64,000 nucleotides of DNA from an uncultured Muribaculaceae bacterium (GTDB lineage Bacteria; Bacteroidota; Bacteroidia; Bacteroidales; Muribaculaceae), in the NCBI GenBank assembly GCA_910584365.1, contig CAJUAF010000002.1, forward strand, positions 1 through 64,000, given 5' to 3'. Under the pieces are notes generated by a model, which made no database searches, was not told the origin of the DNA, and saw nothing but the letters and a program-made list of their open reading frames with translations. The translations under genes were made by a program, and so were the position numbers. Positions 1-7,512 of the stretch are shown here, in pieces (position 1 is the first letter of the stretch; each line of letters starts with the position of its first letter).

Positions 1-1269
1 TTCCCCAAGAAGAAGATGCTCGACGAGTATCTTGTCCTGCTTGAGGAAGCCAAGAAGCGCGACCACCGCAAGCTCGGCAAGGAAATGGAGCTGTTCGCCT
101 TCTCGACCAATGTCGGTGCCGGACTCCCCCTGTGGCTCCCCAAAGGTGCCGCCCTGCGCGACCGCCTGGAGCAGTTCCTCCGCAAAATCCAGAAACAATA
201 CGGTTACCTTCAGGTAATTACTCCCCATATCGGCAACAAACAGCTGTATGTCACCTCCGGCCATTACGCAAAGTATGGAAAGGATTCATTCCAGCCTATC
301 CATACTCCGCAGGAAGGGGAGGAGTATATGCTCAAGCCGATGAACTGCCCCCACCATTGCGAGATTTTCAAATCTTCGCCCCGCTCTTACCGCGAACTGC
401 CCCTGCGTCTGGCCGAGTTCGGTACCGTTTACCGTTACGAGCAGACCGGCGAGCTGCATGGCCTGACCCGAGTACGCGGATTCACACAGGATGACGCCCA
501 CATTTTCTGCGCTCCCGAACAGATCAAGGATGAGTTCCTGAAAGTGATGGACATTATCCTCTACATCTTCAATGCCCTTCACTTCGATAACTACGAGGCT
601 CAGATTTCGCTGCGCGACCCCAATAACAAAGACAAATACATAGGTTCCGACGAAAACTGGCACCTGGCCGAGAACGCCATCATCGAGGCCTGCGAGGAGA
701 AGGGACTGAAAGCCCGCAAGGAGCTTGGCGAAGCCGCTTTCTACGGCCCCAAACTTGACTTCATGGTCAAGGATGCCATCGGTCGCCGCTGGCAGCTTGG
801 AACCATTCAGGTGGACTATAACCTCCCCGAGCGCTTCCAGCTGGAATACACCGGCGCCGACAACCAGAAGCACCGTCCGGTGATGATTCACCGCGCGCCG
901 TTCGGCTCCCTTGAGCGTTTCGTGGCCGTGCTGCTCGAACATACCGCCGGGAAGTTCCCCCTGTGGCTCTCGCCCGAGCAGGCCATCATCCTTCCGATTT
1001 CCGAGAAGTTCAACGACTATGCCCGCGAGGTAGCCCGTCAGCTCAACGAGGCGGATGTGCGTGTTACGGTTGATGACCGCAACGAAAAGATCGGCCGCAA
1101 GATCCGCGACAACGAACTCAAGCGTGTACCCTATATGCTTGTTGTCGGCGAGAAAGAGGCCGCCAACGGAGAAGTCTCCGTGCGTAAGCAGGGCGAAGGG
1201 GACAAGGGAACCATGAAGGTTGCCGAGTTCGCCGACGAAATCAACCGCCTGGTCAAGGAGCTTCAGTAA
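1..1269 (+). CDS. thrS: Threonine--tRNA ligase, C-terminal part (cut by window edge)
   Basis: Charges tRNA-Thr with threonine in the cytoplasm. The frame is open from base 1, so the gene begins outside the window; 422 codons are visible of roughly 640 usual for the family. What is missing is the N-terminal TGS and editing region. The class II catalytic core is visible: motif 2 (LTRVRGFTQDDAH, near residue 160) and motif 3 (HRAPFGSLERF, near residue 299), followed by the anticodon-binding domain with its VTVDDRNEKIGRKIR segment. The stop lies 24 bases before infC, and thrS-infC-rpmI-rplT is a common bacterial gene order, so co-transcription is likely. The first in-frame ATG, at base 16, is internal and not a true start. 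Confidence 0.97.
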   Translation, partial: FPKKKMLDEYLVLLEEAKKRDHRKLGKEMELFAFSTNVGAGLPLWLPKGAALRDRLEQFLRKIQKQYGYLQVITPHIGNKQLYVTSGHYAKYGKDSFQPIHTPQEGEEYMLKPMNCPHHCEIFKSSPRSYRELPLRLAEFGTVYRYEQTGELHGLTRVRGFTQDDAHIFCAPEQIKDEFLKVMDIILYIFNALHFDNYEAQISLRDPNNKDKYIGSDENWHLAENAIIEACEEKGLKARKELGEAAFYGPKLDFMVKDAIGRRWQLGTIQVDYNLPERFQLEYTGADNQKHRPVMIHRAPFGSLERFVAVLLEHTAGKFPLWLSPEQAIILPISEKFNDYAREVARQLNEADVRVTVDDRNEKIGRKIRDNELKRVPYMLVVGEKEAANGEVSVRKQGEGDKGTMKVAEFADEINRLVKELQ

Positions 1270-1293
1270 TAAAGATTCACCAACCAAAACTGA

Positions 1294-2103
1294 ATGGATA
1301 AGAAACCCATACATTCCGGAGGGCAGCGTCCCTCCGGCTTCGGAGGCTCCGGCCACTCCGGTGCTTCGCGTCCGGCTGGTTCCGGCCAACATTCCTCCTC
1401 TCCTTCCGGCCCGCGCCCTCAGGGGAGCGGCCCGCGTCCGGCCGGTTCCGGGTCTTCCCGTCCCGGAGGTGCCCCTGGCTCCCGCCCCGCGGGGTCAGGC
1501 CCGCGTCCCGGCGGATTCAGCGGTCCGCGTCCCGCCGGACCCCGTCCCGGAGGCGTCCGTCCCCCCCTGACAGGCCCGCGTCCTCCCCGCAAGGAAGAAC
1601 CCTATAACGTCAACGAGCGGATTCATGCCCGGGAAGTACGCCTGGTAGGAGATAATGTCGAGAACGGCATTGTCTCGCTCCAGCAGGCCCTGAAGCTGGC
1701 CGACGAGCTGGAACTCGATCTGGTGGAGATCTCTCCCACCGCCCAGCCTCCTGTCTGCAAGATTCTGGATTACTCCAAGTTCCTGTATCAGCAGAAGAAA
1801 CGCCAGAAGGAGCAGAAAGCGAAGGCTACGAAAGTGGTGGTAAAGGAAATCCGTTTCGGACCCCAGACCGATGACCACGACTACAACTTCAAGCTCAAAC
1901 ACGCCCAGAGTTTCCTCCAGGAGGGATCGAAAGTCAAGGCTTACGTCTTCTTCAAAGGGCGTTCAATCCTTTTCAAGGAACAGGGAGAAGTATTGCTGCT
2001 CCGCTTCGCCAACGACCTGGAGGAACTCGGTAAGGTAGAGCAGATGCCGGTACTTGAAGGAAAGCGCATGACCATCATGCTCTCACCCAAAAAGAAAGCC
2101 TGA
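1294..2103 (+). CDS. infC: Translation initiation factor IF-3 with long disordered N-terminal extension
   Basis: Prevents premature subunit joining and proofreads initiator tRNA on the 30S subunit. The canonical IF-3 core starts at about residue 104 (YNVNERI) and runs to the end, through the N domain (LVGDNVENGIVSL, ISPTAQPPVCKI), a basic linker helix and the C domain (KEIRFGPQTDDHDYNFK). The first 103 residues are almost only Gly, Pro, Ser, Arg and Ala, built from degenerate GPRPAGSG-like units, and have no stop or frameshift. The protein is 269 residues against about 180 for E. coli IF-3. The ATG is preceded by an A-rich stretch, as is usual in Bacteroidetes. The extension has no recognisable domain; its role is unknown. 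Confidence 0.96.
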   Translation: MDKKPIHSGGQRPSGFGGSGHSGASRPAGSGQHSSSPSGPRPQGSGPRPAGSGSSRPGGAPGSRPAGSGPRPGGFSGPRPAGPRPGGVRPPLTGPRPPRKEEPYNVNERIHAREVRLVGDNVENGIVSLQQALKLADELELDLVEISPTAQPPVCKILDYSKFLYQQKKRQKEQKAKATKVVVKEIRFGPQTDDHDYNFKLKHAQSFLQEGSKVKAYVFFKGRSILFKEQGEVLLLRFANDLEELGKVEQMPVLEGKRMTIMLSPKKKA

Positions 2104-2127
2104 CAGGGAAATCTGAAAAAAATATGG

Positions 2128-2155
2128 CCGCCGGGGCAATAACCGGCCCCGGCGG
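2128..2155 (+). promoter_or_regulatory. GC-rich hairpin in infC-rpmI gap
   Basis: Two perfect 9-base GC arms (2128-2136 and 2147-2155) form a strong hairpin between infC and rpmI, not followed by a T-run. It could be an attenuator or processing site, or part of a ribosomal-protein leader. Known L20 autoregulation acts in leaders of this operon in other bacteria; whether it applies here is not shown by sequence alone. Confidence 0.45.
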
Positions 2156-2211
2156 ACGTTATATAAGATGGCGCGAGTCGCCAAACTAATCAATTCATAA
2201 TTTTTCAAAAA

Positions 2212-2409
2212 ATGCCAAAGATTAAAACTAATTCCGGTGCCAAAAAGAGGTTCGCCCTTACCGGATCAGGAAAAATCAAGAGAAAACATGCTTTCAAGAG
2301 TCACATTCTTACCAAGAAGACCAAGAAGCAGAAGAGAAACCTCACTCACTTCGGCACAGTCAACAAGGTGGACGAAGCCAACGTAAAGGCATTACTTGGC
2401 CTGAAGTAA
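2212..2409 (+). CDS. rpmI: 50S ribosomal protein L35
   Basis: Small basic protein of the large ribosomal subunit. The 65 residues match the family in length and in the opening MPKIKTNSGAKKRFALTGSG and the later KRKHAFKSHILTKKTKKQKRNL. The ATG follows an AT-rich, Shine-Dalgarno-free leader. It sits in the standard infC-rpmI-rplT order, but an unusually long 244-base gap separates it from rplT. Confidence 0.98.
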   Translation: MPKIKTNSGAKKRFALTGSGKIKRKHAFKSHILTKKTKKQKRNLTHFGTVNKVDEANVKALLGLK

Positions 2410-2653
2410 TCCCGGTCTGTCCCGGAAGCGCTTCAACCCGAAGAGCCTGAAGGTTTTTCAACCTCAGTTTCCCAAAAACGACATCCGTCATGCTCCCCGC
2501 TTTCTCCGGGGACGGTGAACGGCGAAGGCAACCGGACCGGCCTGAGCAATTCCAAGTGGTCCGAAATCTATTAACCGAATGTCAAGCCTGAAGAGCAAAA
2601 GGAACCAACAACTATCCGCCTGATGCCGCTGACATTCAAAACTTGTCAGAACA
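2410..2653 (+). other. Long structured gap between rpmI and rplT
   Basis: There is no convincing reading frame in these 244 bases. They contain several short inverted repeats, among them a TCCCC/GGGGA hairpin near 2491-2513. rpmI and rplT are usually much closer. The stretch may hold an L20-binding autoregulatory leader, since rplT translation is feedback-controlled in other bacteria. That is inference; no known motif was recognised. Confidence 0.3.
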
Positions 2654-3004
2654 ATGCCAAGATCAGTAAACCACGTAGCATCCCGCGCACGTCGTAAGAA
2701 AATCCTCAAATTAACCCGCGGTTACTTCGGTTGCCGCCGCAACGTATGGACCGTAGCCAAGAACACCTGGGAAAAAGGTCTTACCTACGCTTACCGCGAC
2801 CGTAAGAACAAGAAGCGCAATTTCCGCGCTCTCTGGATCCAGCGTATCAACGCCGCCGCCCGTATGGAGGATCTCTCTTACTCGAAGCTCATGGGTCTTA
2901 TCCACAAGGCCGGCATCGAAATCAACCGCAAGGTGCTTGCCGACCTGGCTCTCAACAATCCCGCAGCGTTCAAGGCTGTTGTCGATAAGGTGAAGAACGC
3001 CTGA
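2654..3004 (+). CDS. rplT: 50S ribosomal protein L20
   Basis: Early-binding 23S rRNA assembly protein of the large subunit, and a translational repressor of its own operon in several bacteria. The 116-residue length is normal. The conserved start MPRSVNHVASRARRKKILK and the motif LWIQRINAAAR are present. The basic N-terminal arm and the globular C-terminal half (YSKLMGLIHKAGIEINRKVL) are intact. A hairpin terminator follows at 3102-3140. Confidence 0.98.
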   Translation: MPRSVNHVASRARRKKILKLTRGYFGCRRNVWTVAKNTWEKGLTYAYRDRKNKKRNFRALWIQRINAAARMEDLSYSKLMGLIHKAGIEINRKVLADLALNNPAAFKAVVDKVKNA

Positions 3005-3101
3005 TGAGAGAAGGCAGCTTCCGCCATCTTCCTCATAGGGGATGACCGGAGGTTCCAGACTTTTCCCTTGAGTTTCCGTCAGGGAACCCAGGATACATTC
3101 A

Positions 3102-3140
3102 AAGCCGTCGTAATCTTTGTTAAAAGGATTGCGGCGGCTT
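3102..3140 (+). terminator. Terminator hairpin of thrS-infC-rpmI-rplT unit
   Basis: A 17-base stem (3102-3118 with 3124-3140, three G-U pairs) and a 5-base loop, with a T-run (CTTTTT) ending ten bases later. Confidence 0.7.
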
Positions 3141-3204
3141 CGAACTTTTTAAAAAGAGGGGGTGTTTATCAGGCAGAAATCTGAATAACAAACATTTTAG
3201 AATT

Positions 3205-3771
3205 ATGGAACCTATAATCAACACCCACATCCCTGAATTCAAGGTGCAGGCTTACCATAACGGCAAGTTCGAGACCGTCACCGATAAAGATGTCCTCGGC
3301 AAATGGGCAATCTTCTTCTTCTATCCCGCCGACTTCACTTTCGTATGTCCGACGGAGCTGGAGGATATGGCCGACAAGTATGCCGACTTCCAGAAACTCG
3401 GAGTGGAGGTCTACTCGGTCAGCACCGATTCCCATTTCGTCCACAAGGCATGGCACGATGCCTCGGACAGCATCAAGAAAATCCAGTACCCCATGCTGGC
3501 GGATCCGACGGGACTCCTTTCGCACGCTTTCGGCGTGATGATTGAGGAGGACGGTATGGCCTACCGCGGTACCTTCGTCTGCAACCCCGAAGGTATTGTG
3601 AAGCTCGTGGAGATTCAGGACAACAGTATCGGCCGTAACGCGGAAGAACTTCTGCGCAAGGTGGAGGCCGCCCAGTTCGTGGCTACTCATGACGGGGAAG
3701 TGTGTCCAGCTAAATGGAGACAAGGTCAGGCCACGCTCAAACCGAGCATCGACCTTGTAGGTAAAATCTAA
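3205..3771 (+). CDS. ahpC: Alkyl hydroperoxide reductase peroxidase subunit AhpC
   Basis: Typical 2-Cys peroxiredoxin of the AhpC/Prx1 type, reducing hydrogen peroxide and organic hydroperoxides in the cytoplasm. The 188 residues match the family. The peroxidatic Cys lies in DFTFVCPTELED (near residue 50) and the resolving Cys in GEVCPAKW near residue 169. AhpF, its dedicated reductant, follows 16 bases downstream, so the two form an operon. In Bacteroides this pair is controlled by OxyR; no OxyR site was identified with confidence in the upstream 200 bases. Confidence 0.98.
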   Translation: MEPIINTHIPEFKVQAYHNGKFETVTDKDVLGKWAIFFFYPADFTFVCPTELEDMADKYADFQKLGVEVYSVSTDSHFVHKAWHDASDSIKKIQYPMLADPTGLLSHAFGVMIEEDGMAYRGTFVCNPEGIVKLVEIQDNSIGRNAEELLRKVEAAQFVATHDGEVCPAKWRQGQATLKPSIDLVGKI

Positions 3772-3787
3772 GTCAATTCCGGCGATT

Positions 3788-5341
3788 ATGCTCGACAAAG
3801 ATATAATTACCCAGCTGAAGGGAATTTTCGCCAGTCTGAAATCGCCAGTCGCTTTCAGACTGACGGGGATTCCCGGCGCTGCTTCAACCGAGGAGATGAA
3901 GGCATTCCTCGACGATGTCGCCTCCTCCTCTCCGCGCTTCTCGGTCACCCGGGAAGATGCGGATGTGGCTGCGCCCCGATTTGAAATTATCCGGGACGGC
4001 AATCCTACGGGAATCGCTTTCTGCGGTATCCCGAACGGCCATGAGTTCACCACTCTGCTGCTGGCTGTCCTCAATGCCGACGGCCAGGGAAAGAATCTTC
4101 CCGACGAAGCTCTTGTAGAAAGAATAAAGGCTCTCCGGGGGCCGATACGTCTGCGGACCTACGTGTCGCTGACCTGCACGAACTGTCCCGACGTGGCGCA
4201 GGCTCTGAACCTGATAGCACTGTATAATCCGACCGTGGAGAATATGGTGATCGACGGGAATGTGGTGCCCGCGGAAGTAAAGGCCCTGAATATCCGGTCT
4301 GTGCCGGCGGTCTATGCCGGCGAGGAACTTCTGAGTGTCGGCCGCCTTTCTCTCGGAGAACTCATAGACCGCCTGGAAGCGAAATATGGTTCCGAAAAAG
4401 AGGGGGTTGCCTCCGGTGCTACCCGCGAGTATGATGTCATAGTGGTCGGAGGTGGTCCGGCCGGCGTTTCCGCCGCGATCTACGCGGTCCGCAAGGGCTT
4501 CCGTACTGCACTTGTGGCCAAGACTATCGGAGGTCAGGTGCGCGAGACTATGGGCATCGAAAATATCGCTTCTATTCCCCATATAACCGGTCCGCAGCTG
4601 GCCGACAACCTGCGTGAACATATACGTCAGTATCCCATTGATGTGTATGAGAACAGGACCGTGGAGCAGGTGGGACTGGACGGAGAGATGAAGGAAGTGG
4701 TTACCTCTTCCGAGAAATTCCGCACGCCGTATCTTATTATCGCCACCGGGGCCGGATGGCGGAGACTGTCCGTGCCGGGTGAGGAGGAACACGTCGGTCA
4801 CGGAGTGGCGTTCTGTACGCATTGCGACGGGCCGTTTTACGCCGGCCAGAGCGTGGCGGTCGTAGGGGGAGGCAACTCCGGCATCGAGGCTGCGCTTGAC
4901 TTGGCCGCCATCTGCCCGCGTGTGGATGTTTTCGAGTTTACTGATTCGCTGAAAGCCGATGAAGTGCTTCAGGAAAAGGCGAAATCCGCTGAAAATATTT
5001 TCATCCATCTTTCATGTCAGGTGCTGGAAATTGTCGGCGACGGGCTGAAAGTCTCGGGTCTGAAAGTCAAGGACCGGATAGGAGGAGAAGAAAAGGTCTA
5101 TCCTGTCAACGGAGTCTTCGTACAGATAGGTCTTACTCCCAACAGCGCTCCTTTCAGGGAACTATTGCCGCTGACACGTGCAGGGGAAATCATCGTAGAC
5201 CGGTTCTGCCGAACGGCAATCCCCGGAATCTATGCTGCCGGAGATGTCACTGACATTCCCTACAAACAGGTTCTTGTCGCGATGGGCGAAGGTGCCAAAG
5301 CTTCCCTTTCGGCGTTTGAGGACCGTATGCGTTCCCGCTGA
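3788..5341 (+). CDS. ahpF: Alkyl hydroperoxide reductase flavoprotein subunit AhpF
   Basis: NAD(P)H-dependent disulfide reductase that recycles AhpC. The 517 residues show the full family layout: a tandem-thioredoxin-fold N-terminal domain with redox CTNC near residue 133, then a thioredoxin-reductase-like part. That part carries an FAD motif VVGGGPAGVSAA (near 219), the active CTHC in FCTHCDGP (near 345), an NADH-binding VVGGGNSGIEAAL and the closing FAD motif GIYAAGDVTD. It ends 31 bases before a 29-bp perfect inverted repeat that also faces the convergent EamA gene. Confidence 0.98.
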   Translation: MLDKDIITQLKGIFASLKSPVAFRLTGIPGAASTEEMKAFLDDVASSSPRFSVTREDADVAAPRFEIIRDGNPTGIAFCGIPNGHEFTTLLLAVLNADGQGKNLPDEALVERIKALRGPIRLRTYVSLTCTNCPDVAQALNLIALYNPTVENMVIDGNVVPAEVKALNIRSVPAVYAGEELLSVGRLSLGELIDRLEAKYGSEKEGVASGATREYDVIVVGGGPAGVSAAIYAVRKGFRTALVAKTIGGQVRETMGIENIASIPHITGPQLADNLREHIRQYPIDVYENRTVEQVGLDGEMKEVVTSSEKFRTPYLIIATGAGWRRLSVPGEEEHVGHGVAFCTHCDGPFYAGQSVAVVGGGNSGIEAALDLAAICPRVDVFEFTDSLKADEVLQEKAKSAENIFIHLSCQVLEIVGDGLKVSGLKVKDRIGGEEKVYPVNGVFVQIGLTPNSAPFRELLPLTRAGEIIVDRFCRTAIPGIYAAGDVTDIPYKQVLVAMGEGAKASLSAFEDRMRSR

Positions 5342-5371
5342 TTATCTGCGGAATTACGACAGCACTTTTCC

Positions 5372-5438
5372 ATTCATAAAAACCAAAGACGATGGGTAAA
5401 AACAGATTGTTTACCCATCGTCTTTGGTTTTTATGAAT
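5372..5438. terminator. Bidirectional terminator, 29-bp perfect inverted repeat
   Basis: Arms 5372-5400 and 5410-5438 are perfectly complementary around a 9-base loop. The stem holds A- and T-runs on both sides, so it can serve ahpF from the left and the EamA gene from the right. It is the longest perfect hairpin in the window. Confidence 0.85.
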
Positions 5439-5467
5439 TCCGGACCTTTCCGGGGCGATTCAAAAAG

Positions 5468-6436
5468 CTATTTGCGGAGGGCGTCGCGTCGGGTCATGTA
5501 GTCCCCGAGCCATAGACCGCCGATGATAAGGAAGCATCCGAAACAGCCTATGAAAGTGATTGGATCGTCCTTCCCGAAAAGAATCGCAGCGATAATCATC
5601 GTGAATATCGGCTGCACGTAAAGGTAATTGTTGGTGGTGATGGCGCCGAGTTTTCCCATAACCCATGCCCATAGCAGATAAGCCATCATCGAGCAGAGCA
5701 ATCCCAGGAAGAGCAGGTTCACAAGCACTTCCGGACGCAGAAGCGTTTCAGGGGAGGATACGGGCTCTTTGGATATAATCCAGAACGGAATCGCGGTGAT
5801 GAGTCCGTAGAAAAAGGTCTTGCGGGTGATGAACTGAGCCGAGTAGAGTGCGTTGAGCTTTCGGAGGACAAGGCTGTAGATGGCCCATGAGAAAGCGGCT
5901 CCGAGGGCGAGCAGGTCACCGATGGTGGCGGAAAGCGCGTCAGGGCCGTTGGCCGATGGGGCGCTGTTGTTCAGGCCGTCTTTGAAGATTATGAATCCTA
6001 CGCCGAGGAACGCTATTGTGGAGCCTACGTAGGTCCATTTGCCGGGACGTTCGGTCTTGTACAATGCTCCGATAAGAAGAGTGGTCAGCAACGGCGAGAG
6101 GGTGGTTATCATCGACACATCGGACACTCGAGTATAGTTGACGGCATTGTTTTCGGCGATGAAGTAGATGGAGGAACCACACAGACCGCAGACCAAAAAC
6201 AGGAATTCGTCGCGCCAGGAGTTGGACCATAATTTGGAGTGGGAGCCTATCAGCACAAGAGTGTACGCCAGGAGGAAGCGGTAGATGTAAATCTCTACCG
6301 GGCCGAGGCCGTTGTTTATGAGTACCTTGGTAGATACGAATGAACCGCCCCACATACCAACGGCGAGCAACGCGCCTATATGGCATATGAGCAGACTTTT
6401 ATGCGAGGAGTTTTTCCATGGTGCTTTAGTGGCCAT
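5468..6436 (-). CDS. DMT-superfamily (EamA) exporter
   Basis: Predicted inner-membrane drug/metabolite transporter of the EamA family. The 322 residues carry about ten hydrophobic helices in two homologous five-helix halves, beginning LLAVGMWGGSFVSTKVLI and GDLLALGAAFSWAIYSLVLR, the repeat signature of the family. The substrate cannot be told from sequence. A promoter with TAATTTTG lies at 6445-6477, which leaves almost no 5' leader before the ATG. There is no other good in-frame start nearby, so the mRNA may be close to leaderless. It is a single-gene unit sharing a terminator with ahpF. Confidence 0.9.
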   Translation of the reverse strand: MATKAPWKNSSHKSLLICHIGALLAVGMWGGSFVSTKVLINNGLGPVEIYIYRFLLAYTLVLIGSHSKLWSNSWRDEFLFLVCGLCGSSIYFIAENNAVNYTRVSDVSMITTLSPLLTTLLIGALYKTERPGKWTYVGSTIAFLGVGFIIFKDGLNNSAPSANGPDALSATIGDLLALGAAFSWAIYSLVLRKLNALYSAQFITRKTFFYGLITAIPFWIISKEPVSSPETLLRPEVLVNLLFLGLLCSMMAYLLWAWVMGKLGAITTNNYLYVQPIFTMIIAAILFGKDDPITFIGCFGCFLIIGGLWLGDYMTRRDALRK

Positions 6437-6444
6437 ACTTTCCG

Positions 6445-6477
6445 CAAAATTAACTGGTCATATTTTATACTGCGAAA
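6445..6477 (-). promoter_or_regulatory. Promoter of the EamA gene
   Basis: The -7 element TAATTTTG (6445-6452, minus strand) fits TAnnTTTG. A weak -33 TTTC lies at 6474-6477 with a 21-base spacer. The expected transcription start is only a few bases before the ATG at 6436. Confidence 0.6.
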
Positions 6478-6521
6478 TTAAAAAAAAGTTTCCGTTCCAC
6501 AATGAAAAATACAACCCAAAA

Positions 6522-6553
6522 TTTGCGGACACGCCAATGTTTTCTTAAATTTG
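6522..6553 (+). promoter_or_regulatory. Promoter of the DUF3127 gene
   Basis: TTTG (6522-6525), a 20-base spacer and TAAATTTG (6546-6553) match the Bacteroidetes housekeeping consensus exactly. The start codon is at 6588. Confidence 0.8.
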
Positions 6554-6587
6554 TACCAAAATATTAACACAACAAAACTACCAAATT

Positions 6588-7049
6588 ATGGAAGTCATAG
6601 GCAAAGTAATCCTTGCCCTGCCCGAAATGTCGGGCGTTTCAAAGAGCGGAAACAATTGGCACAAACGTGAATACGTTCTCGAGACTCTCGAGAGTTTTCC
6701 CCGCAAAATACATTTTGACTTTTTCGGAGACAAGGCTGACCAGTATCCCCTGACCCCGGGACAGACCATCCGCCTCAGTTTCGATATCGAAAGCCGCGAA
6801 TATAACGGACGCTGGTTTACCAGCATCCGCGGGTGGAAAGCCGAACCGGCTGAAAACGGTGCCGCAGCCGCTCCTGCCGGACAGGCATATCCCGATCCCC
6901 GTCAGGCTCCCGTACAGGGTTTCCCCACTCCCGCCGGATTCGGCGCGGCTCCTGCCGCTCCCGCATACGGCGCACCCGCCGCACCCGCTGCCGGAGGATT
7001 CCCCACACCTCCCGCTCCCGAAGCTGCAAACGATGACCTGCCTTTCTGA
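6588..7049 (+). CDS. DUF3127 OB-fold protein with SSB-like acidic C-terminal tip
   Basis: The first 90 residues match the DUF3127 family, a small beta-rich domain related to single-stranded-DNA-binding OB folds (MEVIGKVILALPEMSG, KREYVLETLE, DGRWFTSIRGWKAE-like end). A 55-residue linker rich in Ala, Pro and Gly follows, and the protein stops at NDDLPF. This closely resembles the DDDIPF tip by which SSB recruits replication and repair partners. The layout of OB domain, disordered linker and acidic tip is that of SSB. It is a single-gene unit with its own strong promoter and terminator. A role as an SSB-like protein is inferred; DNA binding is not shown. Confidence 0.85.
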   Translation: MEVIGKVILALPEMSGVSKSGNNWHKREYVLETLESFPRKIHFDFFGDKADQYPLTPGQTIRLSFDIESREYNGRWFTSIRGWKAEPAENGAAAAPAGQAYPDPRQAPVQGFPTPAGFGAAPAAPAYGAPAAPAAGGFPTPPAPEAANDDLPF

Positions 7050-7099
7050 TTTCTGAAAAATCAGGACTTCCCGGAATTGCCCCGGATATTAATATCTTA

Positions 7100-7147
7100 A
7101 TATGAATTGGGCGCCGAACCGTAATGGATTCGGCGCCCAATTCATAT
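7100..7147. terminator. Bidirectional terminator, 19-bp perfect inverted repeat
   Basis: Arms 7100-7118 and 7129-7147 are perfectly complementary with a 10-base loop. It separates the DUF3127 gene from the convergent ddl operon and can serve both. Confidence 0.8.
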
Positions 7148-7191
7148 CAGAGGCTGTTATTTCTTAGCAATATTGTAGCCGTTTAAGAAAA

Positions 7192-7512
7192 TCAGGCGAA
7201 CAGATCAACGGCGATGACTTCCGCGGAAGGCATTCCGGGATATGCCAGCAGGTCTGCTGCGCGAAGGATGTCTGTTATCTCAGGAATTTTCCTGGATGAA
7301 AAGGGCTGGGGCAACACTTTTCCCAGATTTCCCGCCGCCTCTCTTTTCAGGAGAATTACTGTGGAATCCACAAAGATTGTGGAGTGGGTTTCCCTGTCGA
7401 ACGCAGACACGGCCACGCGCTCCCCGGTCATATCCACCAGGCGCAGCTGCTGCATCCGCCTGGCGTCGATAAGATTTCTCGCGAGGAATTTACGCGAGTC
7501 GAGAATCTTCAT
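7192..7512 (-). CDS. Small unknown protein coupled to ddl
   Basis: 106 residues, not recognised. There is no signal peptide or membrane segment, and it looks like a small soluble alpha/beta protein. Its ATG overlaps the ddl stop region by four bases, so it is almost certainly translated together with ddl and is last in the hydrolase-MurF-Ddl operon. The tight coupling, and a terminator directly behind it, support it as a real gene rather than a chance frame. Confidence 0.6.
   Translation of the reverse strand: MKILDSRKFLARNLIDARRMQQLRLVDMTGERVAVSAFDRETHSTIFVDSTVILLKREAAGNLGKVLPQPFSSRKIPEITDILRAADLLAYPGMPSAEVIAVDLFA

Noticed and set aside
286..1392. Long open frame opposite thrS (and similar frames opposite ahpF, lepA, ileS, nrdJ, GH31 and feoB)
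   Set aside because: These are antisense shadows of genes with GC-rich third positions. They give no recognisable protein and conflict with strong gene matches on the other strand.
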